Assembly: GCA_031262285.1 (NCBI GenBank)
Contig: JAISHZ010000239.1
Coordinates: 1-13,472, forward strand
DNA length: 13,472 nt
Reading direction: 5' to 3'
Source: Lachnospiraceae bacterium
GTDB taxonomy: Bacteria > Bacillota_A > Clostridia > Lachnospirales > Lachnospiraceae
Shown here: piece by piece, positions 1-7,264 of the stretch
How the letters are laid out: each line of letters starts with the position of its first letter
Position numbering within the stretch: position 1 is the first letter of the stretch
Notes under the pieces: generated by a model
What the model was told of the DNA's origin: nothing
Seen by the model: the letters and a program-made list of their open reading frames with translations, nothing else
The model's database searches: none
Position numbers and translations under genes: made by a program

Positions 1-193
1 AGGCTATGTATCCCGGACGAACCGCACAGAGCCGAGGGGAGTTTTGGGTGTTAGACTCTCTGAGCGTTCCGATGAGCCCGAGCATGGTCTCTATCTCCAC
101 AGAACGTATAACACCCAAAACTCCCCTCGGCTCTGTGCGGTTCTGTGCATCGATAGGCTATAAACGTAGAGCGGCGAACCCGTGAAGTGTAAC
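1..193 (+). repeat. Palindromic MITE-like element, copy R1 (left end cut by window)
   Basis: Two perfect 34-base arms, 20-53 and 109-142, are reverse complements separated by a 55-base loop. Bases 8-79 match 13353-13424 with two mismatches in 72, and a shorter inverted relative lies at 8167-8326. The right end, GTGAAGTGTAAC at 182-193, resembles the terminal repeat GTGAATAGTAAC of the small element at 7995-8128. No open frame of note lies inside, so the element is non-autonomous. The stem has no T-run after it, which argues against a simple terminator. The left terminus lies outside the window, so no target duplication can be checked. Confidence 0.8.
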
Positions 194-231
194 ATAGTAT
201 CAACTATCAAGCGTTTTCAAGCAGAAAACAC

Positions 232-260
232 TTGCGTGATACTTGGATTTTGTGTATCAT
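232..260 (+). promoter_or_regulatory. Candidate sigma-A promoter for yajC
   Basis: TTGCGT (232-237) and TATCAT (255-260) are separated by 17 bases. The -10 box matches consensus at five of six positions, the -35 at three of six. It lies just outside repeat R1 and about 100 bases before yajC, which otherwise has no visible promoter. This is a pattern call only. Confidence 0.35.
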
Positions 261-362
261 GGGTAAAGATATGCCGTCAAATTCAATGGCGGTTCGATAG
301 GTTATGAAAAGAAGACGAATCGTCCGGCGGACAAGCCGACGAGATACGCAAAAGGAGGTATC

Positions 363-692
363 ATGGGCATAGTATTGACAGAGGGAGCGGAAGCGACTGC
401 GGCAACAGGTGGCGGAAGTAGCTTTATCATCATCATCTTGTTGTATGCAGCTGTATTCGGAGGAATGTACTTCATTTTTATGAGACCGCGTCGCAAAGAA
501 GAAAAGCGAATGGCAGCAATGCTATCTACACTTGCAACCGGAGACTATGTACTGACAAACGGCGGATTCTACGGCGTAGTGATTGATATATCAGATGACA
601 CTGTCATCGTTGAGTTTGGAAGCAACAAGAACTGTCGTATCCCTATGCAGAAGGCGGCAATCTCTCGCGTGGAAAAAGCGAATGAGGCGTAA
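363..692 (+). CDS. yajC: YajC, preprotein translocase accessory subunit
   Basis: This 109-residue protein has the YajC layout: a short N-terminus, one membrane helix at about residues 20-39, then the MRPRRKEEKRM stretch that marks the family and a small cytoplasmic beta-rich domain with GDYVLTNGG. YajC binds SecDF at the inner membrane and helps Sec-dependent export, but is not essential in the species studied. The start is the ATG at 363, with AAAGGAGGT at 351-359 four bases before it. The length is normal for the family. No secD or secF follows; a strong terminator does, so the gene is transcribed separately from leuB. In many Bacillota the upstream neighbour is tgt, but here only repeat R1 is visible upstream. 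Confidence 0.93.
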   Translation: MGIVLTEGAEATAATGGGSSFIIIILLYAAVFGGMYFIFMRPRRKEEKRMAAMLSTLATGDYVLTNGGFYGVVIDISDDTVIVEFGSNKNCRIPMQKAAISRVEKANEA

Positions 693-716
693 GTGAGCGT
701 CACATCGACCTCTAAT

Positions 717-753
717 AGACTGTAGTCGCAGCAAAAGCGACGCAGTCTCTTTT
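717..753 (+). terminator. Rho-independent terminator after yajC
   Basis: AGACTG (717-722) pairs with CAGTCT (743-748) and GTCGC (725-729) pairs with GCGAC (737-741), around a seven-base loop and a small internal bulge. CTTTT follows at 749-753. It starts 24 bases after the yajC stop and separates yajC from leuB. Confidence 0.85.
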
Positions 754-827
754 GCTATTAAGGTATCTTTATTGAAAAGCAATCTTTCCAATCGCAAACA
801 CACATATGGTGCGTAGATAGGAGTCAT

Positions 828-1922
828 ATGAAACTCAATCTTGCTTGTATTCCGGGGGACGGGATCGGACCGGAGATCATTAGAGAAGCGCAAAAAGTAT
901 TAGCTGTTATGGCAAAGAAGTTTGGACATGATATCGTATGGGATACCTTATTACTGGGAGGAGCATCCATTGATCGGTATGGAGTGCCGTTGACCGAAGA
1001 AGTCATCGCAAGAGCGAAAGCAGCGGATGCGGTGCTGATGGGTTCCATCGGTGGAGATACCGTCACCTCTCCTTGGTATCAACTCCCGGCGAATTTACGA
1101 CCCGAAGCAGGACTTTTAGGAATCAGAAAAGCATTGAATCTATTTGCAAATTTGCGCCCCGCTTTGCTATTCCCGCAACTGGCACATTCCTGTCCGTTAA
1201 AAGCTGAAACGATCGAAGGAGGCTTTGACCTATTAATCGTCAGAGAATTGACCGGCGGATTGTATTTCGGAGAGCGGCAAACCAAAGTAGTCAATGGAAA
1301 GCGTCAAGCGACGGATACACTTGTTTATCATGAAGATGAGATTCGCCGTGTGGTGAAGAGAGCATTCGAAGCTGCAAGTGTGCGGCGCAAAAAAGTGACT
1401 AGCGTGGACAAAGCCAATGTTTTGGATTCTTCCAGACTATGGCGTGCGGTGACCATAGAAGTGGCAAAAGATTACCCCGATATTACGCTCGAACATATGC
1501 TGGTCGACAACTGCGCGATGCAATTGGTCAAGAATCCGGCTCAGTTTGACGTGATTGTAACAGAGAATATGTTTGGGGATATCTTATCCGACGAAGCCAG
1601 TATGATAACGGGATCGATCGGGATGTTGGCAAGTGCGAGCCTTAACGATACGAAATTTGGATTGTATGAACCCAGTCATGGGGCAGCTCCCGACATCGCC
1701 GGAATGGACGTGGCCAATCCGATTGCTACGATCCTCAGCGCCGCGATGATGCTGCGATACAGTTTTGAGTTGGAAGAAGAAGCAGCGTGGATCGAAGAAC
1801 AGGTGCGCAAAACACTGGAAGCAGGCTATCGAACGGCGGATTTGTTGCAGATGGAATCAACGAGTCATTCCCTCATCAAAGTAGGATGCAGTGCGATGGG
1901 TGATCAGATAGGAGCGATATGA
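828..1922 (+). CDS. leuB: 3-isopropylmalate dehydrogenase
   Basis: This enzyme oxidises and decarboxylates 3-isopropylmalate with NAD+ to 2-oxoisocaproate, the third step specific to leucine synthesis, in the cytoplasm. The 364 residues are normal for the family. Visible signatures are [10 protein letters not shown] at 8-17, substrate-binding arginines near 100, 110 and 139, catalytic Tyr146 in GGLYFG, Lys195 in VDKANV, and metal-binding Asp227, Asp251 and Asp255 in DNCAMQL and [20 protein letters not shown] at 281-292 is the nucleotide-binding stretch that favours NAD over NADP. AGGAG at 819-823 stands four bases before the ATG. The stop overlaps the ilvD start as ATGA, so the two are probably coupled in translation. 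leuC and leuD are not next to it, which is unusual. No T-box or clear promoter is seen in the 75 bases after the terminator. Confidence 0.96.
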   Translation: MKLNLACIPGDGIGPEIIREAQKVLAVMAKKFGHDIVWDTLLLGGASIDRYGVPLTEEVIARAKAADAVLMGSIGGDTVTSPWYQLPANLRPEAGLLGIRKALNLFANLRPALLFPQLAHSCPLKAETIEGGFDLLIVRELTGGLYFGERQTKVVNGKRQATDTLVYHEDEIRRVVKRAFEAASVRRKKVTSVDKANVLDSSRLWRAVTIEVAKDYPDITLEHMLVDNCAMQLVKNPAQFDVIVTENMFGDILSDEASMITGSIGMLASASLNDTKFGLYEPSHGAAPDIAGMDVANPIATILSAAMMLRYSFELEEEAAWIEEQVRKTLEAGYRTADLLQMESTSHSLIKVGCSAMGDQIGAI

Positions 1923-3592
1923 AAAGTGAATCAGTCAAAACAGGGGTAGCACAGGCACCCCACAGAAGTTTATTCAATGCCTTGGGGTATACGGAAGAAG
2001 AGAGACGCCGTCCCATGATCGGCATCGTGAGTTCCTACAATGAGATCGTTCCGGGGCACATGAATCTGGACAAAATCACTGAAGCGGTGAAGCTGGGTGT
2101 GGCGATGGCAGGAGGAATGCCTGTGGTATTTCCGGCGATCGCGGTATGTGATGGCATTGCCATGGGACACGTAGGGATGAAATATTCCCTTGTGACACGA
2201 GATTTGATCGCCGACAGCACCGAATGTATGACGATTGCACATGGATTTGACGGATTGGTCTGCATACCCAATTGTGACAAAAACGTCCCGGGACTTTTGA
2301 TGGCAGCGGCACGAGTCAATATACCGACGATCTTTGTATCCGGAGGACCGATGCTTGCCGGGAAAGTGAAAGGGCAGCGTACCAGTCTGACTTCTCTTTT
2401 TGAAGCGGTCGGGAGTGTAGCAGCAGGAACCATGACAGAGGATGATCTGACCGAATACGAAGAAAAAGGCTGTCCGACCTGCGGTTCTTGTTCCGGTATG
2501 TATACCGCCAATTCGATGAATTGCTTGACCGAAGCAGTCGGAATGGGACTGGGTGGAAATGGGACGATCCCTGCCGTCTATTCGGCGCGGATCCGTCTGG
2601 CCAAACACGCCGGGATGAAGATCATGGAACTGGTGGAAAAGAATATATGTCCGCGTGATATCATGACGCAAGAAGCATTTTTCAACGCGTTGGCAGTCGA
2701 TATGGCACTTGGTTGCTCGACCAACTCCATGCTGCATTTACCGGCGATCGCCAAAGAAGCGGGAGTGAATCTCAATCTGGATATCGCCAACGAGATTTCA
2801 TCGAAAACACCGAATCTATGTCATCTGGCACCTGCCGGACATACTTATATAGAGGATCTGTATGAAGCGGGCGGAGTATACGCCGTGATGAACGAATTGG
2901 CAAGGAAAGATCTGTTGCATCTGGATGTGATGACAGTCAGCGGCAAGACGATGGGGGAAAATATCGAAGGTTGTACGAACAAAGATCCCCAAGTCATTCG
3001 CCCGATTGACAATCCGTATTCTGCAACAGGCGGAATCGCTGTTTTAAAAGGAAATTTGGCTCCCGATGGCGCAGTCGTGAAGCAAAGCGCTGTAGCAAGC
3101 ACCATGTTGGAACATACCGGTCCGGCACGTGTCTTTGAATGTGAAGACGACGCGATCCAAGCGATTCGAGGCGGCAAGATCGTCGCCGGAGACGTGGTGG
3201 TCATTCGCTATGAAGGTCCTAAGGGAGGACCGGGTATGCGAGAAATGTTGGCGCCGACTTCTTCCATCGCAGGGATGGGACTTGGAGAGAGTGTTGCTTT
3301 GATTACAGACGGTCGCTTTTCAGGTGCTTCGAGAGGTGCATCCATCGGACACGTATCTCCGGAGGCAGCTTTGGGAGGACCGATCGCTCTTGTCCAAGAA
3401 GGGGATCTGATTCATGTCAATATTCGTGAGAATCAATTGGAATTGTTGGTATCCGATGAAGAGATGAAGGTCCGTAGACAAAATTGGAAGCCTCGCGAAC
3501 CGGAGGTTACCACCGGCTATTTGGCGCGTTATCGCGCGATGGTTACCAGTGGGGATAAGGGAGCGATATTAGAAGTTCCTAAACAATCATAA
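1919..3592 (+). CDS. ilvD: Dihydroxy-acid dehydratase
   Basis: This iron-sulfur enzyme dehydrates 2,3-dihydroxy-isovalerate and 2,3-dihydroxy-3-methylvalerate to the 2-oxo acids that precede valine, leucine and isoleucine. The 557 residues are complete. Signatures in order: [11 protein letters not shown] near 41-51 (same PGH variant as E. coli IlvD), VCDGIAMGH at 76-84, CDKNVPG at 119-125 with the Mg-binding lysine, [18 protein letters not shown] at 185-202 with cluster cysteines, and C-terminal [10 protein letters not shown] and [10 protein letters not shown]. The start ATG at 1919 lies inside the leuB stop (ATGA) and has AGGAG at 1910-1914. The cluster type ([4Fe-4S], oxygen-sensitive, is expected from the E. 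coli-like motif) is inference. Downstream lie 232 non-coding bases with repeat units before ilvB. Confidence 0.97.
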   Translation: MKSESVKTGVAQAPHRSLFNALGYTEEERRRPMIGIVSSYNEIVPGHMNLDKITEAVKLGVAMAGGMPVVFPAIAVCDGIAMGHVGMKYSLVTRDLIADSTECMTIAHGFDGLVCIPNCDKNVPGLLMAAARVNIPTIFVSGGPMLAGKVKGQRTSLTSLFEAVGSVAAGTMTEDDLTEYEEKGCPTCGSCSGMYTANSMNCLTEAVGMGLGGNGTIPAVYSARIRLAKHAGMKIMELVEKNICPRDIMTQEAFFNALAVDMALGCSTNSMLHLPAIAKEAGVNLNLDIANEISSKTPNLCHLAPAGHTYIEDLYEAGGVYAVMNELARKDLLHLDVMTVSGKTMGENIEGCTNKDPQVIRPIDNPYSATGGIAVLKGNLAPDGAVVKQSAVASTMLEHTGPARVFECEDDAIQAIRGGKIVAGDVVVIRYEGPKGGPGMREMLAPTSSIAGMGLGESVALITDGRFSGASRGASIGHVSPEAALGGPIALVQEGDLIHVNIRENQLELLVSDEEMKVRRQNWKPREPEVTTGYLARYRAMVTSGDKGAILEVPKQS

Positions 3593-3648
3593 GAAACCAA
3601 GGGTAAAACGCTCAAATAGAGCTTTCACAAGAGCGAATACAAGAATAA

Positions 3649-3687
3649 GCGTGCTGCGAACGCGCACCGCCGCACGCAGACGGGAGC
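3649..3687 (+). repeat. Truncated hairpin repeat unit V0 before ilvB
   Basis: This 39-base piece carries only the second half of the 69-base unit described for serC. GCGTGC (3649-3654) pairs with GCACGC (3672-3677) around an enlarged loop, which itself contains TGCG/CGCA. It ends in the family's terminal CAGACGGGAGC. The first hairpin is missing. Confidence 0.6.
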
Positions 3688-3756
3688 AAGTTTGAAAGTA
3701 AGAAGACTTTCAAACGCCTTGATTAAGATGTGCGCCGTTGGCGCACAGACGGGAGC
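3688..3756 (+). repeat. Hairpin repeat unit V1 before ilvB (69 bp)
   Basis: Same length and layout as the three units before serC. Hairpin 1 is GTTTGAAAG (3690-3698) with CTTTCAAAC (3707-3715). Hairpin 2 is TGTGCGCC (3729-3736) with GGCGCACA (3740-3747). The unit ends in CAGACGGGAGC. The stem-2 sequence differs from the serC units on both arms while pairing is kept. Confidence 0.85.
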
Positions 3757-3823
3757 ACATTTGAAAGGAACTTTCAAATTCCTTGATAAACACGCGTGCC
3801 TTTGGCACGCAGACGGGAGCTAA
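3692..3823 (+). CDS. Possible repeat-encoded leader frame before ilvB
   Basis: From a TTG at 3692, five bases after GGGAG of unit V0, an open frame of 43 codons runs through V1 and V2 and stops at TAA 3821-3823. One base separates this from the ilvB ATG (TAATATG), an arrangement that would allow translational coupling. An in-frame ATG at 3728 is another possible start. The predicted peptide is not rich in leucine, valine or isoleucine, so it does not look like a classical attenuator. Expression is not shown by the sequence; it may be only a by-product of the repeat. Confidence 0.25.
   Translation: MKVRRLSNALIKMCAVGAQTGAHLKGTFKFLDKHACLWHADGS
3757..3820 (+). repeat. Hairpin repeat unit V2 before ilvB (64 bp)
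   Basis: A shortened unit. Hairpin 1 is ATTTGAAAG (3759-3767) with CTTTCAAAT (3771-3779) and a three-base loop. Hairpin 2 is GCGTGCC (3794-3800) with GGCACGC (3804-3810). It ends in GACGGGAGC, which supplies the ilvB ribosome binding site. The five-base shortening breaks the reading frame that the 69-base units preserve. Confidence 0.85.
3815..3819 (+). promoter_or_regulatory. ilvB ribosome binding site supplied by a repeat end
   Basis: GGGAG at 3815-3819 is the last conserved part of unit V2 and stands five bases before the ATG at 3825. It decides the start: the longer open frame beginning at TTG 3783 would add 14 residues encoded only by the repeat, which have no place in the acetolactate synthase family. 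Confidence 0.75.
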
Positions 3824-3824
3824 T

Positions 3825-5549
3825 ATGCAATTGAACGGTTCACAGATCATCGTGGAATGTCTGAAAGAACAAGGAGTTGATACGGTATTTGGGTATCCGG
3901 GGGGTACGATCTTAAATGTTTATGATGCTTTATATCAACATCAAGATGAGATCAAACATATATTGACTTCTCACGAGCAGGGTGCAGCTCACGCTGCGGA
4001 CGGATATGCACGCGCCACGGGTAAGACAGGAGTCTGCATGGCCACCAGTGGTCCCGGAGCGACCAATTTGGTCACAGGGATTGCTACCGCTTATATGGAT
4101 TCGATTCCTTTGGTTTGCATTACGGCAAACGTTGCCCTGCCGCTGTTGGGAAAGGACTCCTTTCAAGAAATCGACATCGCCGGTGTGGTAATGCCGATAA
4201 CGAAGCATAGTTATATCGTAAAAAATGTAGATATTTTGGCAGATACGATTCGAAAAGCATTTGTGATCGCTAAGAGCGGTCGTCCGGGTCCTGTTCTGGT
4301 AGATGTGACCAAGGATGTGACGGCAGCAATCTGCGAATATACGTCGCTTTCTGCTTGCGGATGCGATGCCAAGACGCAAAAGCCGAAACCTGCGTCGGAA
4401 CAGTCCGCATTGCGCGATCCTTTGGCACTACAGGGACAAGAAGATATTTTGGATAAAGTGATCAAACTCATCGAGCAGTCCTCCAAACCTTTCATTTATC
4501 TGGGAGGAGGTGCGATTATCTCCCAAGCGACGAAAGAAGTCGCGCAGTTTGCGGAGCTGATCGACGCGCCTGTATGCGATACGCTGATGTCAAAAGGAGC
4601 GTTCGACGGTAGAAGCGATCGCTATACCGGTATGGTAGGAATGCACGGGACCAAAGCATCCAATCTGGGCGTCAGCGAATGTGATTTGTTGGTGGCGTTG
4701 GGTGCTCGCTTTTCCGACCGCGTTACAGGAGATCCAAAACGCTTTGCGGATCAAGCTTCCATCATTCAGATCGACATCGATCCGGCAGAGATCAACAAAA
4801 ATATTTTGGTAGATGCGTCATTGGTAGGGGATTTGCGAGATGTACTTACCATCTTAAACAGTAAGCTAACTCCGGTAAGTCATCCGCAGTGGAGAGAGCA
4901 TATCCAATCCTTCAAGGAGAAATATCCTTTAAAATATGATCAAAATGCATTATCCTGTCCTTATGTCATTGAAGAGATCGATCGACTGACAAACGGAGAA
5001 GCGATTCTGACGACAGATGTAGGACAACATCAAATGTGGGCGGCACAATATTACAAATTTACACAACCACGTACCTTCCTTTCCTCGGGAGGACTTGGGA
5101 CGATGGGATTTGGTCTGGGAGCGTGCATCGGTGCCAAAGTCGGCAAACCGGATAAGATCTGTATCAACATCGCGGGTGATGGGTGTTTCCGTATGAATAT
5201 GAATGAGTTGGCGACTGCTAGCCGATATGGAATACCGATCATAGAAGTGGTGATCAACAACCATGTGTTGGGTATGGTACGGCAATGGCAGACGTTGTTT
5301 TATGGGAAACGCTATTCCCAAACCGTGTTAAAGGACAAAGTAGATTTCTGCAAAGTAGCGGAAGGGCTTGGCTGTATGGCAATCCGTGTGACGACCAAGG
5401 AGGAGTTTGCGCCCGCGATGACCAAGGCATTGGCACACAACGGTCCGGTACTGATTGAGTGTGTGATTGCGGAAGATGACAAAGTATTTCCGATGGTACC
5501 GGCAGGTAAACCGGTCAGTGAAGTATTTGACGCAGATGATTTGACATAA
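3825..5549 (+). CDS. ilvB: Acetolactate synthase, large (catalytic) subunit
   Basis: This ThDP- and FAD-dependent enzyme condenses two pyruvates, or pyruvate with 2-oxobutyrate, in the first common step of branched-chain amino-acid synthesis. The 574 residues from ATG 3825 give a full-length protein. Seen are the catalytic glutamate Glu51 in SHEQGAAHAADGYAR, SGPGATN at 75-81, the RFSDRVTGDP stretch of the FAD region near 295-304, the ThDP/Mg motif from GDG at 451 to NN at 478-479, and MVRQWQ at 484-489, typical of the anabolic enzyme. The linker at about 170-205 is long and has three cysteines. No small regulatory subunit (ilvN) follows; serC does. Three hairpin units lie between ilvD and this gene and three more lie after it, so its translation or mRNA stability may be set by them. 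Confidence 0.95.
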   Translation: MQLNGSQIIVECLKEQGVDTVFGYPGGTILNVYDALYQHQDEIKHILTSHEQGAAHAADGYARATGKTGVCMATSGPGATNLVTGIATAYMDSIPLVCITANVALPLLGKDSFQEIDIAGVVMPITKHSYIVKNVDILADTIRKAFVIAKSGRPGPVLVDVTKDVTAAICEYTSLSACGCDAKTQKPKPASEQSALRDPLALQGQEDILDKVIKLIEQSSKPFIYLGGGAIISQATKEVAQFAELIDAPVCDTLMSKGAFDGRSDRYTGMVGMHGTKASNLGVSECDLLVALGARFSDRVTGDPKRFADQASIIQIDIDPAEINKNILVDASLVGDLRDVLTILNSKLTPVSHPQWREHIQSFKEKYPLKYDQNALSCPYVIEEIDRLTNGEAILTTDVGQHQMWAAQYYKFTQPRTFLSSGGLGTMGFGLGACIGAKVGKPDKICINIAGDGCFRMNMNELATASRYGIPIIEVVINNHVLGMVRQWQTLFYGKRYSQTVLKDKVDFCKVAEGLGCMAIRVTTKEEFAPAMTKALAHNGPVLIECVIAEDDKVFPMVPAGKPVSEVFDADDLT

Positions 5550-5572
5550 AGAAAAAGCAATTTGGAGTAGAC

Positions 5573-5641
5573 AAGTTTGAAAGTAAGAGAACTATCAAAC
5601 TCCTTGATTGGTACGCGCGCCGTTGGCGCGCAGGCGGGAGC
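5573..5641 (+). repeat. Hairpin repeat unit U1 before serC (69 bp)
   Basis: First of three abutting 69-base units. Hairpin 1 is GTTTGAAAG with CTATCAAAC (one mismatch). Hairpin 2 is GCGCGCC with GGCGCGC around GTT. It ends in CAGGCGGGAGC. It differs from U2 at only a few positions. Confidence 0.93.
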
Positions 5642-5710
5642 AAGTTTGAAAGTAAGAGAACTTTCAAACTCCTTGATTGGTACGCGCGCCGATGGCGCGC
5701 AGACGGGAGC
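5642..5710 (+). repeat. Hairpin repeat unit U2 before serC (69 bp)
   Basis: Second unit. Hairpin 1 is a perfect nine-base stem (GTTTGAAAG/CTTTCAAAC). Hairpin 2 is GCGCGCC/GGCGCGC around GAT. It ends in CAGACGGGAGC. At 69 bases, or 23 codons, it keeps the reading frame. Confidence 0.93.
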
Positions 5711-5779
5711 AAGTTTGAAAGTAAGAGAACTTTCAAACTCCTTGATTGGTACGCGCGCCATTGGCGCGCAGACGGGAGC
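5711..5779 (+). repeat. Hairpin repeat unit U3 before serC (69 bp)
   Basis: Third unit, almost identical to U2 apart from the second loop (ATT). Its last bases, GACGGGAGC, are the serC ribosome binding site and end four bases before the ATG. The TTG at 5715 lies exactly 69 bases before that ATG, at the same offset from the preceding GGGAGC. Confidence 0.93.
5774..5778 (+). promoter_or_regulatory. serC ribosome binding site supplied by a repeat end
   Basis: GGGAG at 5774-5778, the end of unit U3, stands five bases before ATG 5784. It supports that ATG over the far upstream TTG at 5577 and uses the same sequence and spacing as the ilvB site. Confidence 0.75.
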
Positions 5780-5783
5780 AAAT

Positions 5784-6869
5784 ATGGCAAGGATTTACAA
5801 TTTTTCAGCAGGTCCGGCGGTATTGCCGGAGGAAGTCTTACAGGAAGCGGCGACGGAAATGTTGGACTATCGCGGCACCGGGATGTCGGTTATGGAGATG
5901 AGTCATAGATCATCCATGTACGAGACGATCATCCAAGAAGCAGAGCGCGATATTCGGGATTTGATGGGCATATCGGATGACTATCAAGTGTTGTTTTTAC
6001 AAGGTGGTGCTAATTTACAATTTGCGATGGTTCCTATGAATCTGATGAAAAATCGCGTGGCAGACTATATTATCACAGGGCAGTGGGCAAAAAAAGCCTA
6101 TCAAGAAGCTGCGATTTATGGAAAAGCGAACCAAATCGCTTCTTCAGCGGATCAAAACTTTTCCTATATTCCCGATTGTACGGATCTTCCGATCAGCGCC
6201 GATGCTGATTACGTATATATCTGCGAAAACAATACGATCTACGGAACGAAATATCACACACTGCCAAACACCAAAGGGAAACTCTTGGTATCGGATATAT
6301 CCAGCTGCTTCTTATCTGAGCCGATAGACGTATCGAAATATGGGTTGCTCTATGGTGGGGTACAAAAAAATGTCGGACCGGCAGGCGTAGTGATCGCGAT
6401 TATCCGGAAAGATTTGATTACCGAGGATGTACTGGCGGGAACCCCTACGATGATGAAATACAAAATTCACGCGGACAATCAATCTCTCTATAATACGCCG
6501 CCTGCATATGGTATTTACATTTGTGGAAAAGTGTTCAAATGGATTAAAAATATGGGCGGATTGTCCGGTATGAAAGTACACAATGAGAAGAAAGCAGCGA
6601 TTCTTTACGATTATTTAGATCAAAGCCAATTGTTCAAAGGCACAGTCCGAAAAGAAGATCGTTCGTTGATGAATGTTCCGTTTGTAACCGGCGACAAAGA
6701 ACTGGATGCAAAATTTGTGAAAGAAGCAGCAGCTGCGGGATTCGCGGAATTGAAAGGACACAGAACAGTCGGAGGAATGCGCGCCAGCATTTATAATGCT
6801 ATGCCGATCGCGGGCGTATCTGCGTTGGTAGCATTTATGAAAGCATTTGAAGCACAAAACGCAAAATAA
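5784..6869 (+). CDS. serC: Phosphoserine aminotransferase
   Basis: This PLP enzyme transfers the amino group of glutamate to 3-phosphohydroxypyruvate in serine synthesis and can also serve pyridoxine synthesis. From ATG 5784 it has 361 residues, the usual length. The N-terminus IYNFSAGPAVLPEEVL is at the family's position. HRS at 41-43 contributes to phosphate binding, GGANLQFAM at 74-82 is the cofactor-phosphate region, and Lys195 in GGVQKNVGPAG is the expected PLP lysine. GHRTVGGMRASIYNAM closes the C-terminal domain. It follows ilvB by three repeat units with no terminator between, so co-transcription is possible. serA, the usual partner in Lachnospiraceae-like genomes, is not downstream; a PH-domain gene is. 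Confidence 0.96.
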   Translation: MARIYNFSAGPAVLPEEVLQEAATEMLDYRGTGMSVMEMSHRSSMYETIIQEAERDIRDLMGISDDYQVLFLQGGANLQFAMVPMNLMKNRVADYIITGQWAKKAYQEAAIYGKANQIASSADQNFSYIPDCTDLPISADADYVYICENNTIYGTKYHTLPNTKGKLLVSDISSCFLSEPIDVSKYGLLYGGVQKNVGPAGVVIAIIRKDLITEDVLAGTPTMMKYKIHADNQSLYNTPPAYGIYICGKVFKWIKNMGGLSGMKVHNEKKAAILYDYLDQSQLFKGTVRKEDRSLMNVPFVTGDKELDAKFVKEAAAAGFAELKGHRTVGGMRASIYNAMPIAGVSALVAFMKAFEAQNAK

Positions 6870-6892
6870 AGCCATTGGCGGAAAGGGCGATT

Positions 6893-7264
6893 ATGGAATT
6901 TAGAGAAAGAAAACGATGGTTATTTTTGGGTTTACCGTTTACGTTTACGAAATACATCATCAAAGAAGATCGTCTTACGATCGTCCAGGGATTTTTCAAA
7001 ACAGTAGAAAATGACTGCTATATGTACAAAGTGCAAGATGTAGAACACAGTGCGACTTTGTTGGAAAAGATGTTTCGACTAGGTACGGTGACTTGTCATA
7101 CGGGAGATACGACGCATCCGAAACTGATCTTACACCATATTCGCCATTCCAAGACGCTTAAAGATTATATCTTAATGACATCCGAAGAAGAAAGGCGTAA
7201 GAAACGCACCGTCAGTATGTTGGATATCGGAACAGACGGATTGGAGGATATTGACGAGATTTAG
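6893..7264 (+). CDS. Small bacterial PH-domain protein
   Basis: A 123-residue protein resembling the bPH2 (YdbS/YdbT-like) fold. YIIKEDRLTIVQGFF at 21-35, YKVQDVEHSATLLEKMFRLG at 45-64 and a following beta strand (TVTCHTG) match the spacing of that domain. A short hydrophobic patch at 9-19 is too short for a clear membrane helix, and the C-terminus is charged and acidic. Other bPH2 proteins are usually membrane-linked; the ligand is unknown. The start chosen is ATG 6893 with AAAGGG at 6882-6887; a TTG at 6875 would add six residues but lacks a better site. It begins 23 bases after serC and probably shares its transcript. Its stop overlaps the converging minus-strand gene by four bases. Confidence 0.7.
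   Translation: MEFRERKRWLFLGLPFTFTKYIIKEDRLTIVQGFFKTVENDCYMYKVQDVEHSATLLEKMFRLGTVTCHTGDTTHPKLILHHIRHSKTLKDYILMTSEEERRKKRTVSMLDIGTDGLEDIDEI

Larger units (their letters stand above)
5577..5783 (+). other. In-frame open extension upstream of serC encoded by the repeats
   Basis: From TTG 5577, which has GGAG at 5564-5567 nine bases before it, a stop-free frame of 69 codons runs through U1-U3 straight into serC. It would encode three near-identical 23-residue repeats (RELSNSLIGTRA...GAQTGA). Known PSAT proteins have no such extension, so the ATG at 5784 is the likely start. Each repeat also carries a TTG preceded by GGGAG, so minor extended products cannot be excluded. Confidence 0.3.

Noticed and set aside
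1970..2737. Long minus-strand open frame within ilvD
   Set aside because: It lies fully antisense to a clearly conserved gene, has no ribosome site and its product resembles no family.
3692..3823. Classical leucine/valine/isoleucine attenuator leader before ilvB
   Set aside because: The leader frame has no run of branched-chain codons and no terminator with a T-run follows; the sequence is repeat-derived.
5541..5569. Perfect TTGACA at the end of ilvB as a serC promoter
   Set aside because: No -10-like sequence lies 16-18 bases downstream; the bases there read GGAGTA.
5573..5779. CRISPR-like tandem repeats before serC
   Set aside because: Units abut with no spacers, carry two hairpins each, and no cas gene is present.
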